Shown here: positions 1-7,667 of the stretch, piece after piece
How the letters are laid out: the number at the start of each line of letters is the position of its first letter
Position numbering within the stretch: the first letter of the stretch is position 1
Assembly: GCA_040905265.1 (NCBI GenBank)
Contig: JBBDRW010000170.1
Coordinates: forward strand, 1 to 17,259
Length of the DNA stretch: 17,259 nt
From: JBBDRW01 sp040905265
Lineage (GTDB): Bacteria > Bacteroidota > Rhodothermia > Balneolales > Balneolaceae
Reading direction: 5' to 3'
Notes under the pieces: generated by a model
What the model was told of the DNA's origin: nothing
Database searches by the model: none
What the model saw: only the letters and a program-made list of their open reading frames with translations
Position numbers and translations under genes: made by a program

Positions 1-1704
1 AACGTAGATATAGTCAGCATTTTTGATGGTGGAGAGACGGTGTGCAATGATTACAACGGTCATCGACCCTTTCAGCGAGTCAATACTCTTCTGAATATAC
101 CGTTCCGATTCCGTATCCAGGGCACTTGTCGCTTCATCCAGAATCAACAGATTGGGGTTCTTGTAGAGTTCACGTGCAATAAAGAGCCGTTGACGCTGCC
201 CTCCTGAAAGCCGGACACCCCGGTCTCCCACCACTGTCTGATACCCTCTTGGAAGCCGTTCGATAAAGGAGTCGGCATAGGCACGGCGGGCCGCCTCTTC
301 AATACGGCTTCGAACTTCTTCATCGCTTCTGTACTCACCTTTCCAGAGGCAAATATTATTGGCAATGGTATCGTCAAATACAACCATTTCCTGAGAGACG
401 TAGCCGATCTGCAGCCTCCAGGTCTCCTGATTGATTTCGGAACCGGGGACGCCGTCGATCAGCACCTCACCCTGTCCGGGCCGCAAAAGAAGCGTCAACA
501 TATCGATCAGGGTCGACTTACCGGCACCGGATTCCCCGACAAATGCAACCGTCGTGTTAACCGGTATTTTCAGATTGATCCCGGCCAGTACATCTTCCTG
601 ACTCTCAGCATACGAAAAGTGGACATCCCGAAACTCGATCCCGCGGCTGACCGGCCCCAACTCTCTGGATCCCCTCGGCTCCTTAAAACGGTATACCGTA
701 TCAAACTCCTCCACGACCATCTCGAGCGATCCGATCTTGTTCATCGTCCGCTGCCAGTCATCCTGAATTCCGATCATATGCTGCATCCCTCTGTGAAGAA
801 GCAGCAGTGCAACAAAAATCGGCGCGATCGCAGCGTCAAAAACAGACACCTGAATAATGATGACAAACAGAAGAAAGATTACAGAGGCCGGTTCCCGTAC
901 TGCCAGGGTAAAAGCGCCGGCAGCCCCCTGACGAAACATATAGCCAGCCAGTTTCCGAATACTGCCCATTACACCGCCCCGCAGGTGATTCATCTGGTTG
1001 GTTGAGGTCAGGTATTTAAACGCCTGCATCGTCTGTACGAGGAATTTATTCAGTGTACTCGCTTCCGATGCAGTTTTTCGGGAGAGGCGCTGTACATACC
1101 GGTTGAGATATCGAAAGAAGAAGAGCAGCATGATCCCGGCCGCCAGTGCCATCAGGGCGAAGTTCCAGGCAAGAAGAAAAGCTATAAAAAGATAGGAGAA
1201 GGTAATAATGATGGTAGAGAGAAACCGGGTAAACGTCTCGAATGTCGTGAGGAAATTATGAATCTGGCCGTTGATGATATTCACAAAGTGCCCTGTATTG
1301 TTACGCGTATAGTATTGGTAATCCATGTTTCTATAGGCGTCAAACATCTTTCCCTTCACCTCCTGAAGCAACTGGGATTTGAGGTAACTGGAGTAGGCTC
1401 CCTCTGCGAATTTCAGCACCCCTTTCAGAATAAATATCGTTGTGATAAAGAGCAGGATTCCGACGATGGACCCGGAGATCCCCATCGCGCCAAGAATTGA
1501 GTGAAGGATACGGATCACGCCACCCTGTCCATCCAGGCTGGCGTCACCTGCATCAGCGGCTTCGATCAGGGGGAGCAGAAGAGTGATCCCGAAACCTTCT
1601 GTCAGTGCGGCGGCAGCCGTTAGCGCAAAAATAATATAGAGGCGGCTGCCTATAAAATTCCTGTAGACACCCAGGTAATACGAAATGCTTTCAAATAATT
1701 TCAA
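1..1704 (-). CDS. ABC exporter, fused membrane and ATP-binding domains (MsbA/PglK-like), C-terminus cut by window edge
   Basis: This is a half-size ABC exporter of the inner membrane; 568 residues are visible. The N-terminal half has clustered hydrophobic segments near residues 18-45, 72-92, 145-185 and 260-295, as in an exporter membrane domain. The ATPase half has Walker A GESGAGKST (390-398), the YVSQE Q-loop, signature LSGGQRQR (from 499), Walker B LLILDEAT (from 519) and switch His in AHRLS (about 555), so it looks catalytically intact. Probably only a few dozen residues are missing at the left edge. The chosen start is TTG at 1704: an in-frame TGA lies two codons upstream, and it begins 11 bases after the wzz-like stop, so the two are almost certainly co-transcribed. 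Beside a Wzz protein, export of a lipid-linked saccharide or surface polysaccharide is the likely role; this is inference. A multidrug or lipid A exporter cannot be excluded. Confidence 0.93.
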   Translation of the reverse strand, partial: MKLFESISYYLGVYRNFIGSRLYIIFALTAAAALTEGFGITLLLPLIEAADAGDASLDGQGGVIRILHSILGAMGISGSIVGILLFITTIFILKGVLKFAEGAYSSYLKSQLLQEVKGKMFDAYRNMDYQYYTRNNTGHFVNIINGQIHNFLTTFETFTRFLSTIIITFSYLFIAFLLAWNFALMALAAGIMLLFFFRYLNRYVQRLSRKTASEASTLNKFLVQTMQAFKYLTSTNQMNHLRGGVMGSIRKLAGYMFRQGAAGAFTLAVREPASVIFLLFVIIIQVSVFDAAIAPIFVALLLLHRGMQHMIGIQDDWQRTMNKIGSLEMVVEEFDTVYRFKEPRGSRELGPVSRGIEFRDVHFSYAESQEDVLAGINLKIPVNTTVAFVGESGAGKSTLIDMLTLLLRPGQGEVLIDGVPGSEINQETWRLQIGYVSQEMVVFDDTIANNICLWKGEYRSDEEVRSRIEEAARRAYADSFIERLPRGYQTVVGDRGVRLSGGQRQRLFIARELYKNPNLLILDEATSALDTESERYIQKSIDSLKGSMTVVIIAHRLSTIKNADYIYV

Positions 1705-1715
1705 ATGTCAATGAT

Positions 1716-2933
1716 CTACGAATTGCGATCTCTATTATGAAATTCCTGAACAAACCGGCTTAGCCCGCGTCGCGAATAGATCCATACAACTCCGAAAAAG
1801 AGACCCAGAAAAATTGCCCCCGCAAAAACACGTTTCCAATTCGGCAGGGACGGGTTGGAAGGGACGGTAACCGGTTCATAGATGCTGAAGACCGGGGTCT
1901 CCTCCTGTACCCGGATACGCGCCTCTTCCAGCCGGGTAGCAAATGTATTGTAGATTCCTGAAAAGCGGGTAAAATCAGCCGTCAGCCTTTGTTCCAATGC
2001 CCCGGCTCTGGCAGTGGCCGGATTCTGGTTCGCATCCTGATAGGTCACCAGGGCCTCTTGCGACTCCAGGTACCGCTCCCTCGCGATCTCATATTGTTGC
2101 TGAATAAAATCCCTGTCTTCAATTGCTTTTTCTGTCCTGTACCGGGTCACGTATTGTTTCAGCTGTTCCCGGACGATATTGACCGTTTCGGACGAAGCGC
2201 GGCTGTCCGGCATGGCGACACCGATCACGATAAACCCGGTTTGAGGTTCAATTCGTACGGTGATCCAGTTCGACATCGTTTCACTTGCCTGGCGAATCCG
2301 GTAATCTACATTCTGAGGCTGTTCCAGATCACGAAACGATTCGAAGTCAATTTCCACGGCTTGCTCTTCTCCCTCCGCACCGGAAGAGAACAGACTGCTC
2401 AGAGTCGCAGGCAACCCCAATGTACTATTCCAGAGAATGGATCCCGTCTTTTGGAGAAATGTTCTCTCCCTCAACCCGGTCAGATATTCAAACAGAGTCG
2501 CCTCCCTTTCGAGGCTCTCGAAATAGACCGACTTCTGAATCAGCTCAACCTGAAAAGGGAGGCTCTCTACAATTCTGGGATAGAGATTGACACTCAGTCC
2601 ATCGGGATCCCCGGTATCTTGCTGAATCCCCAGCAACGGCTGAAATTGCTGAAATAGCTGCCCGGCCGTGGAGGTGCCACTCGATTCCGGCATCAGAATT
2701 GTTTCCGAGTAGTAGATCCGTTCAGCAGATATATAGGTAACAATACCCAGGAGAAGAAAGGCTATCAGGAATTTCAGAATGACCGACCGGTGATCCCATA
2801 AATCCCTGGAGACACCGACAAGGTCAATGATTTTTTCATCTTCATCGAAATAGGGGCTCCGTTCCACAGGAACCAGCCGGTACTCCTCAATAGATGAGTC
2901 CTTCATCTTCTCCTTCTGTTCGCTATCACCCAT
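1716..2933 (-). CDS. Wzz-type polysaccharide chain-length determinant (co-polymerase)
   Basis: The 405-residue protein has the polysaccharide co-polymerase layout. There is a cytoplasmic N-terminus, a transmembrane helix at about 51-69, a large periplasmic part with predicted coiled coil at about 254-345, a proline-rich stretch (PSNPSLPNW, 358-366) and a second transmembrane helix at about 368-387. The proline-rich segment before the last helix is a family hallmark. No Walker motifs are present, so it is not a tyrosine-kinase fusion like Wzc. Proteins of this family set the chain length of O-antigen, capsule or exopolysaccharide in the inner membrane. It lies 98 bases after the T9SS surface-protein gene and 11 bases before the ABC exporter gene, all on one strand. 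The polysaccharide itself cannot be named, because no glycosyltransferase is inside the window. Confidence 0.9.
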   Translation of the reverse strand: MGDSEQKEKMKDSSIEEYRLVPVERSPYFDEDEKIIDLVGVSRDLWDHRSVILKFLIAFLLLGIVTYISAERIYYSETILMPESSGTSTAGQLFQQFQPLLGIQQDTGDPDGLSVNLYPRIVESLPFQVELIQKSVYFESLEREATLFEYLTGLRERTFLQKTGSILWNSTLGLPATLSSLFSSGAEGEEQAVEIDFESFRDLEQPQNVDYRIRQASETMSNWITVRIEPQTGFIVIGVAMPDSRASSETVNIVREQLKQYVTRYRTEKAIEDRDFIQQQYEIARERYLESQEALVTYQDANQNPATARAGALEQRLTADFTRFSGIYNTFATRLEEARIRVQEETPVFSIYEPVTVPSNPSLPNWKRVFAGAIFLGLFFGVVWIYSRRGLSRFVQEFHNRDRNS

Positions 2934-3032
2934 GATCGTTTAATTCTATCGGAAGCTGCTTTTCAGAAAAGTTTGATTTAAATATTGAATATAGGAACGA
3001 TTTGATCCAGTTAAAAGAAAGGGTTTTGGAAT

Positions 3033-5447
3033 CTATTTGAGCAAAAGCAACTTCTTCGCCACTACCCGTTCAGGAGTAACCAAACGATAGAGATAGACAC
3101 CGGAAGAGAGGCCGGACACCTCCAGGCTCACTTCGTGGACGCCCGCCGGGATCACTCCGTCAACCAACGTCTGTACCAGCCGCCCTGAAAGGTCAAACAG
3201 CTCCAGCCGTATACGTTGCTCCTCCGGAAGCTGATACCCGATCCATGTTTCAGACCGTACCGGATTGGGGTAATTTTGAAACAGAGTCAATTCCGATGGT
3301 GACTCGCCCGGTTCCGGAGGTTCAGGAATTTCGCTTCGCAGGTAGATTTCAGCATTGAATACCGGCACAGCCAACCCATCCCCGTCAGACCAGGAGAGCT
3401 GTTCCAGCAGGACTTCCACCGGCTCCTCGCCATCCGGCAGCGGATGGAGACGGATGGTAAAGAGTTCCGGGCCAGACTCTTTTGCCGGCAGACCCGGCAG
3501 CGCAAGAGCTCCGGATACCGACTCTCTCTCCTCAGGGCGGTGTTCAAACGCAATCCAGCTCGCGCCGGTATCAGATTCATCAGCCCAGCTGCCCGGCTCA
3601 AACCGGTCAATCATCTCCCTTCCGGCACCCCGAATCCTGATCCTGAACGCAACACCTGCAACAGCCCCTACGGAGTCAGCTGTAACGGCCACCTCTCCCC
3701 CCTCCTTCAACAGTTCCGGATGGATGGAATATTGCGCCAGTGGAATTCCAGGTGGTGCCTGTTTGCTTCCAGGCCTTGTTTGTCCGAAATGTCGGCCAAC
3801 CAGCCGGAGATCCCGGTGGTCAACAACCCCGTCCCCGTTTGTATCCGTATCGGTTGCCGGTTCAGGGATCCACTGCTCGGCTTCCCGCTCCTGCCAACCC
3901 TCCTCCGGATAGAGAGGCACCGGCCCCTGTGCCAGCCAGTATGCGGCGATTGCCAATACATCCTCCTGATCCGCCTCCCCGTCTCTGTTGGCATCTCCCG
4001 GCCAGACCCCTATCTGCTGTGGATCTTTGTGCTCGCCCCGAAGGATAACATCGTCAATTCTGTTGGTACCCTGATTTCCAAACTCAACACTGCTATCACC
4101 GACAGATTCCTCCCCGGTCTGCAACCATCGCAAATAGATCACCTCCCGGTCTTCATAGAGTGAAGGGAGTTCCAGCACTTCCAGCCTTCCGGTCGTCCAG
4201 TCATTTCCAACCGTTATATCCCCTTCGGGAACCGGAGTCCAGGACTCTCCATCCAGGCTCCCCTCTACCCGGAAATTCCGCGGCCCGGTATTCGACCCCG
4301 ACTGTTTGGAGGAGAGTGTCAAATCCTGAAGCTGCTCTGTCCGGACGGCGATCATCCAGTAACTCTCCGCGCCCATATCATTCCACCCGCTAACGCTGGC
4401 AGCACGTCCGGAAGCACCGGCCGCAAACCCGGCCGGCAGATTCACCCCGACTGCAGAAAATTCACTGAACCGATTTGAAAAAAGGGCACGGCCCGGCAAC
4501 AGGACTTCCTCGTCAAACGTCCACTCCGCAACGATATGCCGGTATGCAGGCGCGGGAAGGATCTCTGCCGGCAGGGACAGGACCTCCACACCGTCCCAAA
4601 ATCCACCGGGTTCACTTACTGCTACTCCTCCATAGAGAGTATCACCACCCTGAAAAGATGCACGGAGGGCAATCCAATACTCTCCGGGTGGAAATCCATA
4701 TCCGACCTCACCGGAATAGAGATGAAACCCTTCACTATTATCCCCTGCGAACTCCATCGCACTCCAGGCAGATTCACTCCATCCTGAGGGGTCTGTGTCC
4801 TCCGGATAAAAGCCGGCCCAGAGCAGCAGGTCCGGAACCTCCTCATCCTCCTGGTCTGTCACTCCATTCACATAGACCCGCCCCGTCACCGGCCCGGAAC
4901 TCCCCTCTACCCATTCGAAACTGTCTGAAAAAGGCACTATCAGATCCGTAATCACCGTATCCACCTCAAGTGGATTCGGTTCGGAGAGTTCATACTCCAC
5001 CGGGTCCCCTTCGGAATTGTAGAGCTCCAGATCCTCAATTTGAAACGAGGCATCTCCGGGTTCTGCCCTCTCCTTTACGCGATAGTATAAATCAAGCAGA
5101 TCGCCCGATTCATCCGCTTCCGGATCGGCGGTTCTCGATACGGAAGCGCCGATTCTTGAACCGACAAGCTGTCCGGAGAGATGAATGCCCTGCGACATCA
5201 GCGAACCCGGATCACTCCCCAGAAACTCGAGACGGGTATCGTCATAGCCAACCTCGACCCCAAAATAGTAGACGTCCGTAGCCTCCGGCAGCGAGAACCG
5301 AAGCGTCACCATATCCTGTGGTGCTACACTCTCCGGAAGCAACGTCAGGTTGATATCAGCCGACTGTGCAGAAAGAACGCCCGGCAGCAGCCACACCAAT
5401 ACTCCAGGGATGATACTCCATACACGTATTCCACCTCTCTCTCTCAT
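3033..5447 (-). CDS. Secreted surface protein with cohesin-like and dockerin-like modules and a T9SS C-terminal sorting domain
   Basis: The protein has 804 residues. A signal peptide ends at about LSA-QS (residue 27). A cohesin-like beta module covers about 30-165. Next is an unassigned region, then a jelly-roll-like part at about 308-473 with a GPRNFRVEGSLDGESW segment that resembles repeats in secreted surface proteins. Two calcium-loop repeats of dockerin type follow: GDANRDGEADQED (from about 484) and DTNGDGVVDHRD (from about 535). A second, more divergent cohesin-like module covers about 570-705. The end (about 721-804) is a type A T9SS sorting domain: LFQNYPNPV, a GYQLPEEQ segment, DLSGRLVQTL, SGVYLYRL and a lysine-rich tail. 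So it should cross the outer membrane by T9SS and be attached or released there. ATG at 5447 is preferred over GTG at 5450, because AGGAG lies four bases before the ATG. No catalytic domain is visible. Its neighbours suggest a link with surface polysaccharide. Confidence 0.9.
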   Translation of the reverse strand: MRERGGIRVWSIIPGVLVWLLPGVLSAQSADINLTLLPESVAPQDMVTLRFSLPEATDVYYFGVEVGYDDTRLEFLGSDPGSLMSQGIHLSGQLVGSRIGASVSRTADPEADESGDLLDLYYRVKERAEPGDASFQIEDLELYNSEGDPVEYELSEPNPLEVDTVITDLIVPFSDSFEWVEGSSGPVTGRVYVNGVTDQEDEEVPDLLLWAGFYPEDTDPSGWSESAWSAMEFAGDNSEGFHLYSGEVGYGFPPGEYWIALRASFQGGDTLYGGVAVSEPGGFWDGVEVLSLPAEILPAPAYRHIVAEWTFDEEVLLPGRALFSNRFSEFSAVGVNLPAGFAAGASGRAASVSGWNDMGAESYWMIAVRTEQLQDLTLSSKQSGSNTGPRNFRVEGSLDGESWTPVPEGDITVGNDWTTGRLEVLELPSLYEDREVIYLRWLQTGEESVGDSSVEFGNQGTNRIDDVILRGEHKDPQQIGVWPGDANRDGEADQEDVLAIAAYWLAQGPVPLYPEEGWQEREAEQWIPEPATDTDTNGDGVVDHRDLRLVGRHFGQTRPGSKQAPPGIPLAQYSIHPELLKEGGEVAVTADSVGAVAGVAFRIRIRGAGREMIDRFEPGSWADESDTGASWIAFEHRPEERESVSGALALPGLPAKESGPELFTIRLHPLPDGEEPVEVLLEQLSWSDGDGLAVPVFNAEIYLRSEIPEPPEPGESPSELTLFQNYPNPVRSETWIGYQLPEEQRIRLELFDLSGRLVQTLVDGVIPAGVHEVSLEVSGLSSGVYLYRLVTPERVVAKKLLLLK

Positions 5448-5753
5448 CACACTCCTCTCTTCACTTCGATCTCTCTATTGATCCTCTTCACCATCCCGAA
5501 CGGGAGTATACACCGGGTATCCGGATCACCACCCGACGATTACTCTTCACACGTTACCCCTTGAGGCTCCTGTAACCAGAATATCTGTTCCGTTTGGAAA
5601 ACAGGCAGCAGCCGTCAAACCTGCATTATATCTTCCCGATGCTCAATTGCAACTGAGCACTCCGGGCGCGGACAGTATTGACTGGCTGAATCGTTTCGGT
5701 TTATAGATAGGATCGGGTATCGGGGGGTTCCTTACAGAAAAAGGACCTTGTGT
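5448..5753. other. 306-base gap between the surface-protein gene and the PorD-like gene, no convincing gene
   Basis: The leader of the surface-protein gene (minus strand, AGGAG box just before the ATG) should lie here. It also holds an inverted repeat at 5640-5659. On the plus strand a frame stays open from 5482 to the TAG at 5704-5706 (74 codons). Its last 40 or so codons read like ordinary protein, but there is no ATG, GTG or TTG, so I do not call it a gene. It may be the 3' remnant of a lost gene. I see no clear promoter or terminator. Confidence 0.6.
5640..5659. repeat. 20-base inverted repeat (arms TGCTCA/TGAGCA around TTGCAA)
   Basis: Six-base arms TGCTCA and TGAGCA are perfectly complementary. 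The centre TTGCAA is itself a palindrome, and only one flanking pair (A opposite C) is mismatched. The site is about 190 bases upstream of the T9SS surface-protein start and 95 bases downstream of the PorD-like stop. It could be a dimeric regulator site or a weak hairpin. There is no T-run to support a terminator. Confidence 0.4.
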
Positions 5754-6665
5754 TCACCGAAGGCGTTCATATTCACTGGTATGGCCGGGATCAACTGTAC
5801 TGAAAAGATCATAAGCTTCACGCCGTGCACCGGGCCCGGCCTCAAGAAAGAGGGAGACAAGCTCAACATATTTTGTATCAAAAAAGGTGTCGAAGAGCAG
5901 GTCCCGGTTCACCCGCAGCCGGTTTTCCCTCATCAATTCAATCGCTTGCAATACCTCTTCCCGGCTCTCTTCCGGTTCACTGGTAAAACGGTCCAGGCCA
6001 AGCCGGTGATATCGGTAGACTGCCTCCCGAAACTCCTCAAAACCGGGGTGAACCAGGTCGCTGATCAGTCCAAACCGGGTTCGCTGAGTACCGACAGACC
6101 GCCCCCACCCCGTCGAATTGGCCGTCTGTGCCATCTCCAGAACCTCAAGGGCCTGGCGGTAGTAGTAGGATCCGTCGAGAGGTGAGAAGGTGTCATAATC
6201 ATAACCGATTATCAGATAAACATAAAAATCGAGAAAACTGGTCAACTCATCAAACTGAAGCTGATCCTGCAGAAGGCTCCGGTTTGGCGCATAACTGAAA
6301 TTCCACGAGTTGTCACTCAAAATCAGTGAGGTTGTCTCCTGTGTCGTGCCATAAATCGGCCTCCGGATCGCAATGATTACGTTCGCTTCATAGTGATAAG
6401 GATCTTCATGCCGCGTAAGGATGACCCGTATATCACATCGAATTCGTTCATGGGTTTCGAAAGGATCATCCGTCCAGCGATTCTGATTGATATAGCGCTC
6501 GATCTCCGGCGCAAGGTTCCGGAGATGATTCTGGGAGGAGCCGCTAACCTGTCGGTCATTGACCAGTACGGTACAGTCCAGTTCCTGGCTCATCGCAGGC
6601 AAGGCTGCGGCCAGCAGGCAGATGATCCAGATGATTATGGGTCGAACCATGTCTGGGAAGCTCAT
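5754..6665 (-). CDS. porD: DUF4835 family protein, probable T9SS-associated PorD-like periplasmic protein
   Basis: The protein has 303 residues from ATG 6665. A longer frame opens at 6812, but its first 49 codons look like untranslated leader. Starting at 6665 (or ATG 6650, five codons later) puts a signal peptide at the N-terminus, cleaved near AMS-QE (26/27). The family pattern is clear: ELDCTVLVN with Cys31, RWTDDPFETHERIRC with Cys77 (a possible disulfide with Cys31), IRRPIYGTT, SFLDFYVYLIIGYDYDTFS, GWGRS, then LVHPGFEEFREAVYRYHRLGLD. This matches DUF4835, widespread in Bacteroidota. As I recall, newer annotation names it type IX secretion protein PorD, so the symbol rests on memory and the family call is firmer than the name. 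It likely acts in the periplasm or at the outer membrane. It diverges from two outer-membrane barrel genes, which fits an envelope role. Confidence 0.88.
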   Translation of the reverse strand: MSFPDMVRPIIIWIICLLAAALPAMSQELDCTVLVNDRQVSGSSQNHLRNLAPEIERYINQNRWTDDPFETHERIRCDIRVILTRHEDPYHYEANVIIAIRRPIYGTTQETTSLILSDNSWNFSYAPNRSLLQDQLQFDELTSFLDFYVYLIIGYDYDTFSPLDGSYYYRQALEVLEMAQTANSTGWGRSVGTQRTRFGLISDLVHPGFEEFREAVYRYHRLGLDRFTSEPEESREEVLQAIELMRENRLRVNRDLLFDTFFDTKYVELVSLFLEAGPGARREAYDLFSTVDPGHTSEYERLR

Positions 6666-6728
6666 CAATCGGCCGGGGTTGGAGTGTGATGGGTTGGATA
6701 CAGCAGGACGATCCCGCCATTGTACCCG

Positions 6729-6758
6729 AATATAGCTGCTTATTGAGAAACTTCTCAA
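6729..6758 (-). promoter_or_regulatory. Candidate promoter for the PorD-like gene with an overlapping palindromic operator
   Basis: On the minus strand TTGAGA (6758-6753) and TATATT (6734-6729) are separated by 18 bases, a fair match to a housekeeping promoter. Transcription would start near 6722, about 57 bases before the ATG. A 16-base inverted repeat, arms TTGAGAA and TTCTCAA with a two-base centre (6743-6758), covers the -35 box and half of the spacer. A protein bound there would block the promoter. Group-specific consensus (TTTG and TAnnTTTG) is not met, so this is a moderate call. Confidence 0.4.
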
Positions 6759-6833
6759 CCCGGTCCACCCGGATCGTAAAAAAGTGTAAGGAATCCTGTT
6801 CCAACAGATCATATCTATAAAAACGACAGAACC

Positions 6834-7646
6834 ATGTACCGGTATTGTCTGTATTACAACATTTCAATTCTACTCCTGCCGGCAGCCGTTCCCGTTGTGT
6901 ATGGGCAATCGACCTTCGGGGCGGCGGCTGCCGGTTTAAACAGTTTGACTGCATACCCGGAAAAAGGGCCCTGGCCGGTTCTGAACAACCCGTCACATCT
7001 GGATGTAGAAAAGCCTGTTATTGGAGTCTTCGGTTTTCAAACTGCCGGGTTTACAGAACTTACCGATCTGGCTGCCGCCATTGCCCTGAAGATACCCGGC
7101 AGTTCGGCAGGAATCGGTATACATCAATACGGGTTTAGCCTTTTTCGTGAGACCAGAATACGGCTTGCCTGTTCAATTTCGGCAGGCCCGATTCGTACGG
7201 GAGTCGCACTGAACTATCTGACGATCCATCAGGGAGACGGGTTTGGATCGGCATCCGGCAGGAGCCTCGATATCGGCTTTTCGACAATTCTTCACCCCGG
7301 GATCACCCTTTCGGGCAAGGTCGACAACCTGACCCGGGCGAGGTTCGGGGCCCTGCCAGGTTCCATTCCACACAGAGTCTCTGCAGGAATATCCTATCAC
7401 CTTTCAGACAGATCCCTGTCTCTTCTGGAGTGGGTCCGTGAAACTCCCTACCCGGACTCCTGGAGATTTGGCATCCAATCATTTGTTCTTCCCTCTCTGC
7501 CAATCCGCGGAGGAGTTGCTACAGAACCGGGTATCTGGTCCTTCGGCTTCGGCTACCAGACAGATCTATGGGAGGTAAATGTAGCGGTTCAACATCATGA
7601 ACTGCTTGGAATAAGTCCGGGTTTCGATCTCATCGTTCAATTCTAA
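6834..7646 (+). CDS. Outer-membrane beta-barrel protein, PorV/PorQ-like
   Basis: The protein has 270 residues. A signal peptide ends near VYG-QS (24/25). The mature N-terminus (GAAAAGLNSLTA, then VLNNPSHLD at about 49-57) resembles the start of PorV/PorQ-type barrels, which usually read as a run of small residues followed by an N-P motif. The rest is an alternation of hydrophobic and polar residues with many Gly and Tyr. It ends in Phe (DLIVQF), the usual last residue of an outer-membrane barrel. PorV shuttles T9SS cargo and PorQ is another T9SS barrel. At 270 residues this protein is shorter than PorV, and I cannot say which subgroup it belongs to. It diverges from the PorD-like gene and is followed 21 bases later by the helix-hairpin-helix barrel gene, so the two are probably one transcript. 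Barrel: fairly sure. PorV/PorQ-like: moderate. Confidence 0.75.
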   Translation: MYRYCLYYNISILLLPAAVPVVYGQSTFGAAAAGLNSLTAYPEKGPWPVLNNPSHLDVEKPVIGVFGFQTAGFTELTDLAAAIALKIPGSSAGIGIHQYGFSLFRETRIRLACSISAGPIRTGVALNYLTIHQGDGFGSASGRSLDIGFSTILHPGITLSGKVDNLTRARFGALPGSIPHRVSAGISYHLSDRSLSLLEWVRETPYPDSWRFGIQSFVLPSLPIRGGVATEPGIWSFGFGYQTDLWEVNVAVQHHELLGISPGFDLIVQF

Positions 7647-7667
7647 CGTCAACCAACCACCCTGATC

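Noticed and set aside
1989..2657. 222-codon plus-strand frame opposite the wzz-like gene
   Set aside because: The minus-strand gene has a clear two-helix Wzz layout; this frame has no domain or plausible context.
3444..4163. 239-codon plus-strand frame (and several others) opposite the T9SS surface protein
   Set aside because: The minus-strand frame has a signal peptide, calcium repeats and a sorting domain; the plus-strand translations are low-complexity Pro/Arg/Ser-rich shadows.
6666..6812. Longer N-terminus of the PorD-like protein from ATG 6812
   Set aside because: The extra 49 residues are basic and Ser-rich, would bury the signal peptide, and overlap the putative promoter and palindrome.
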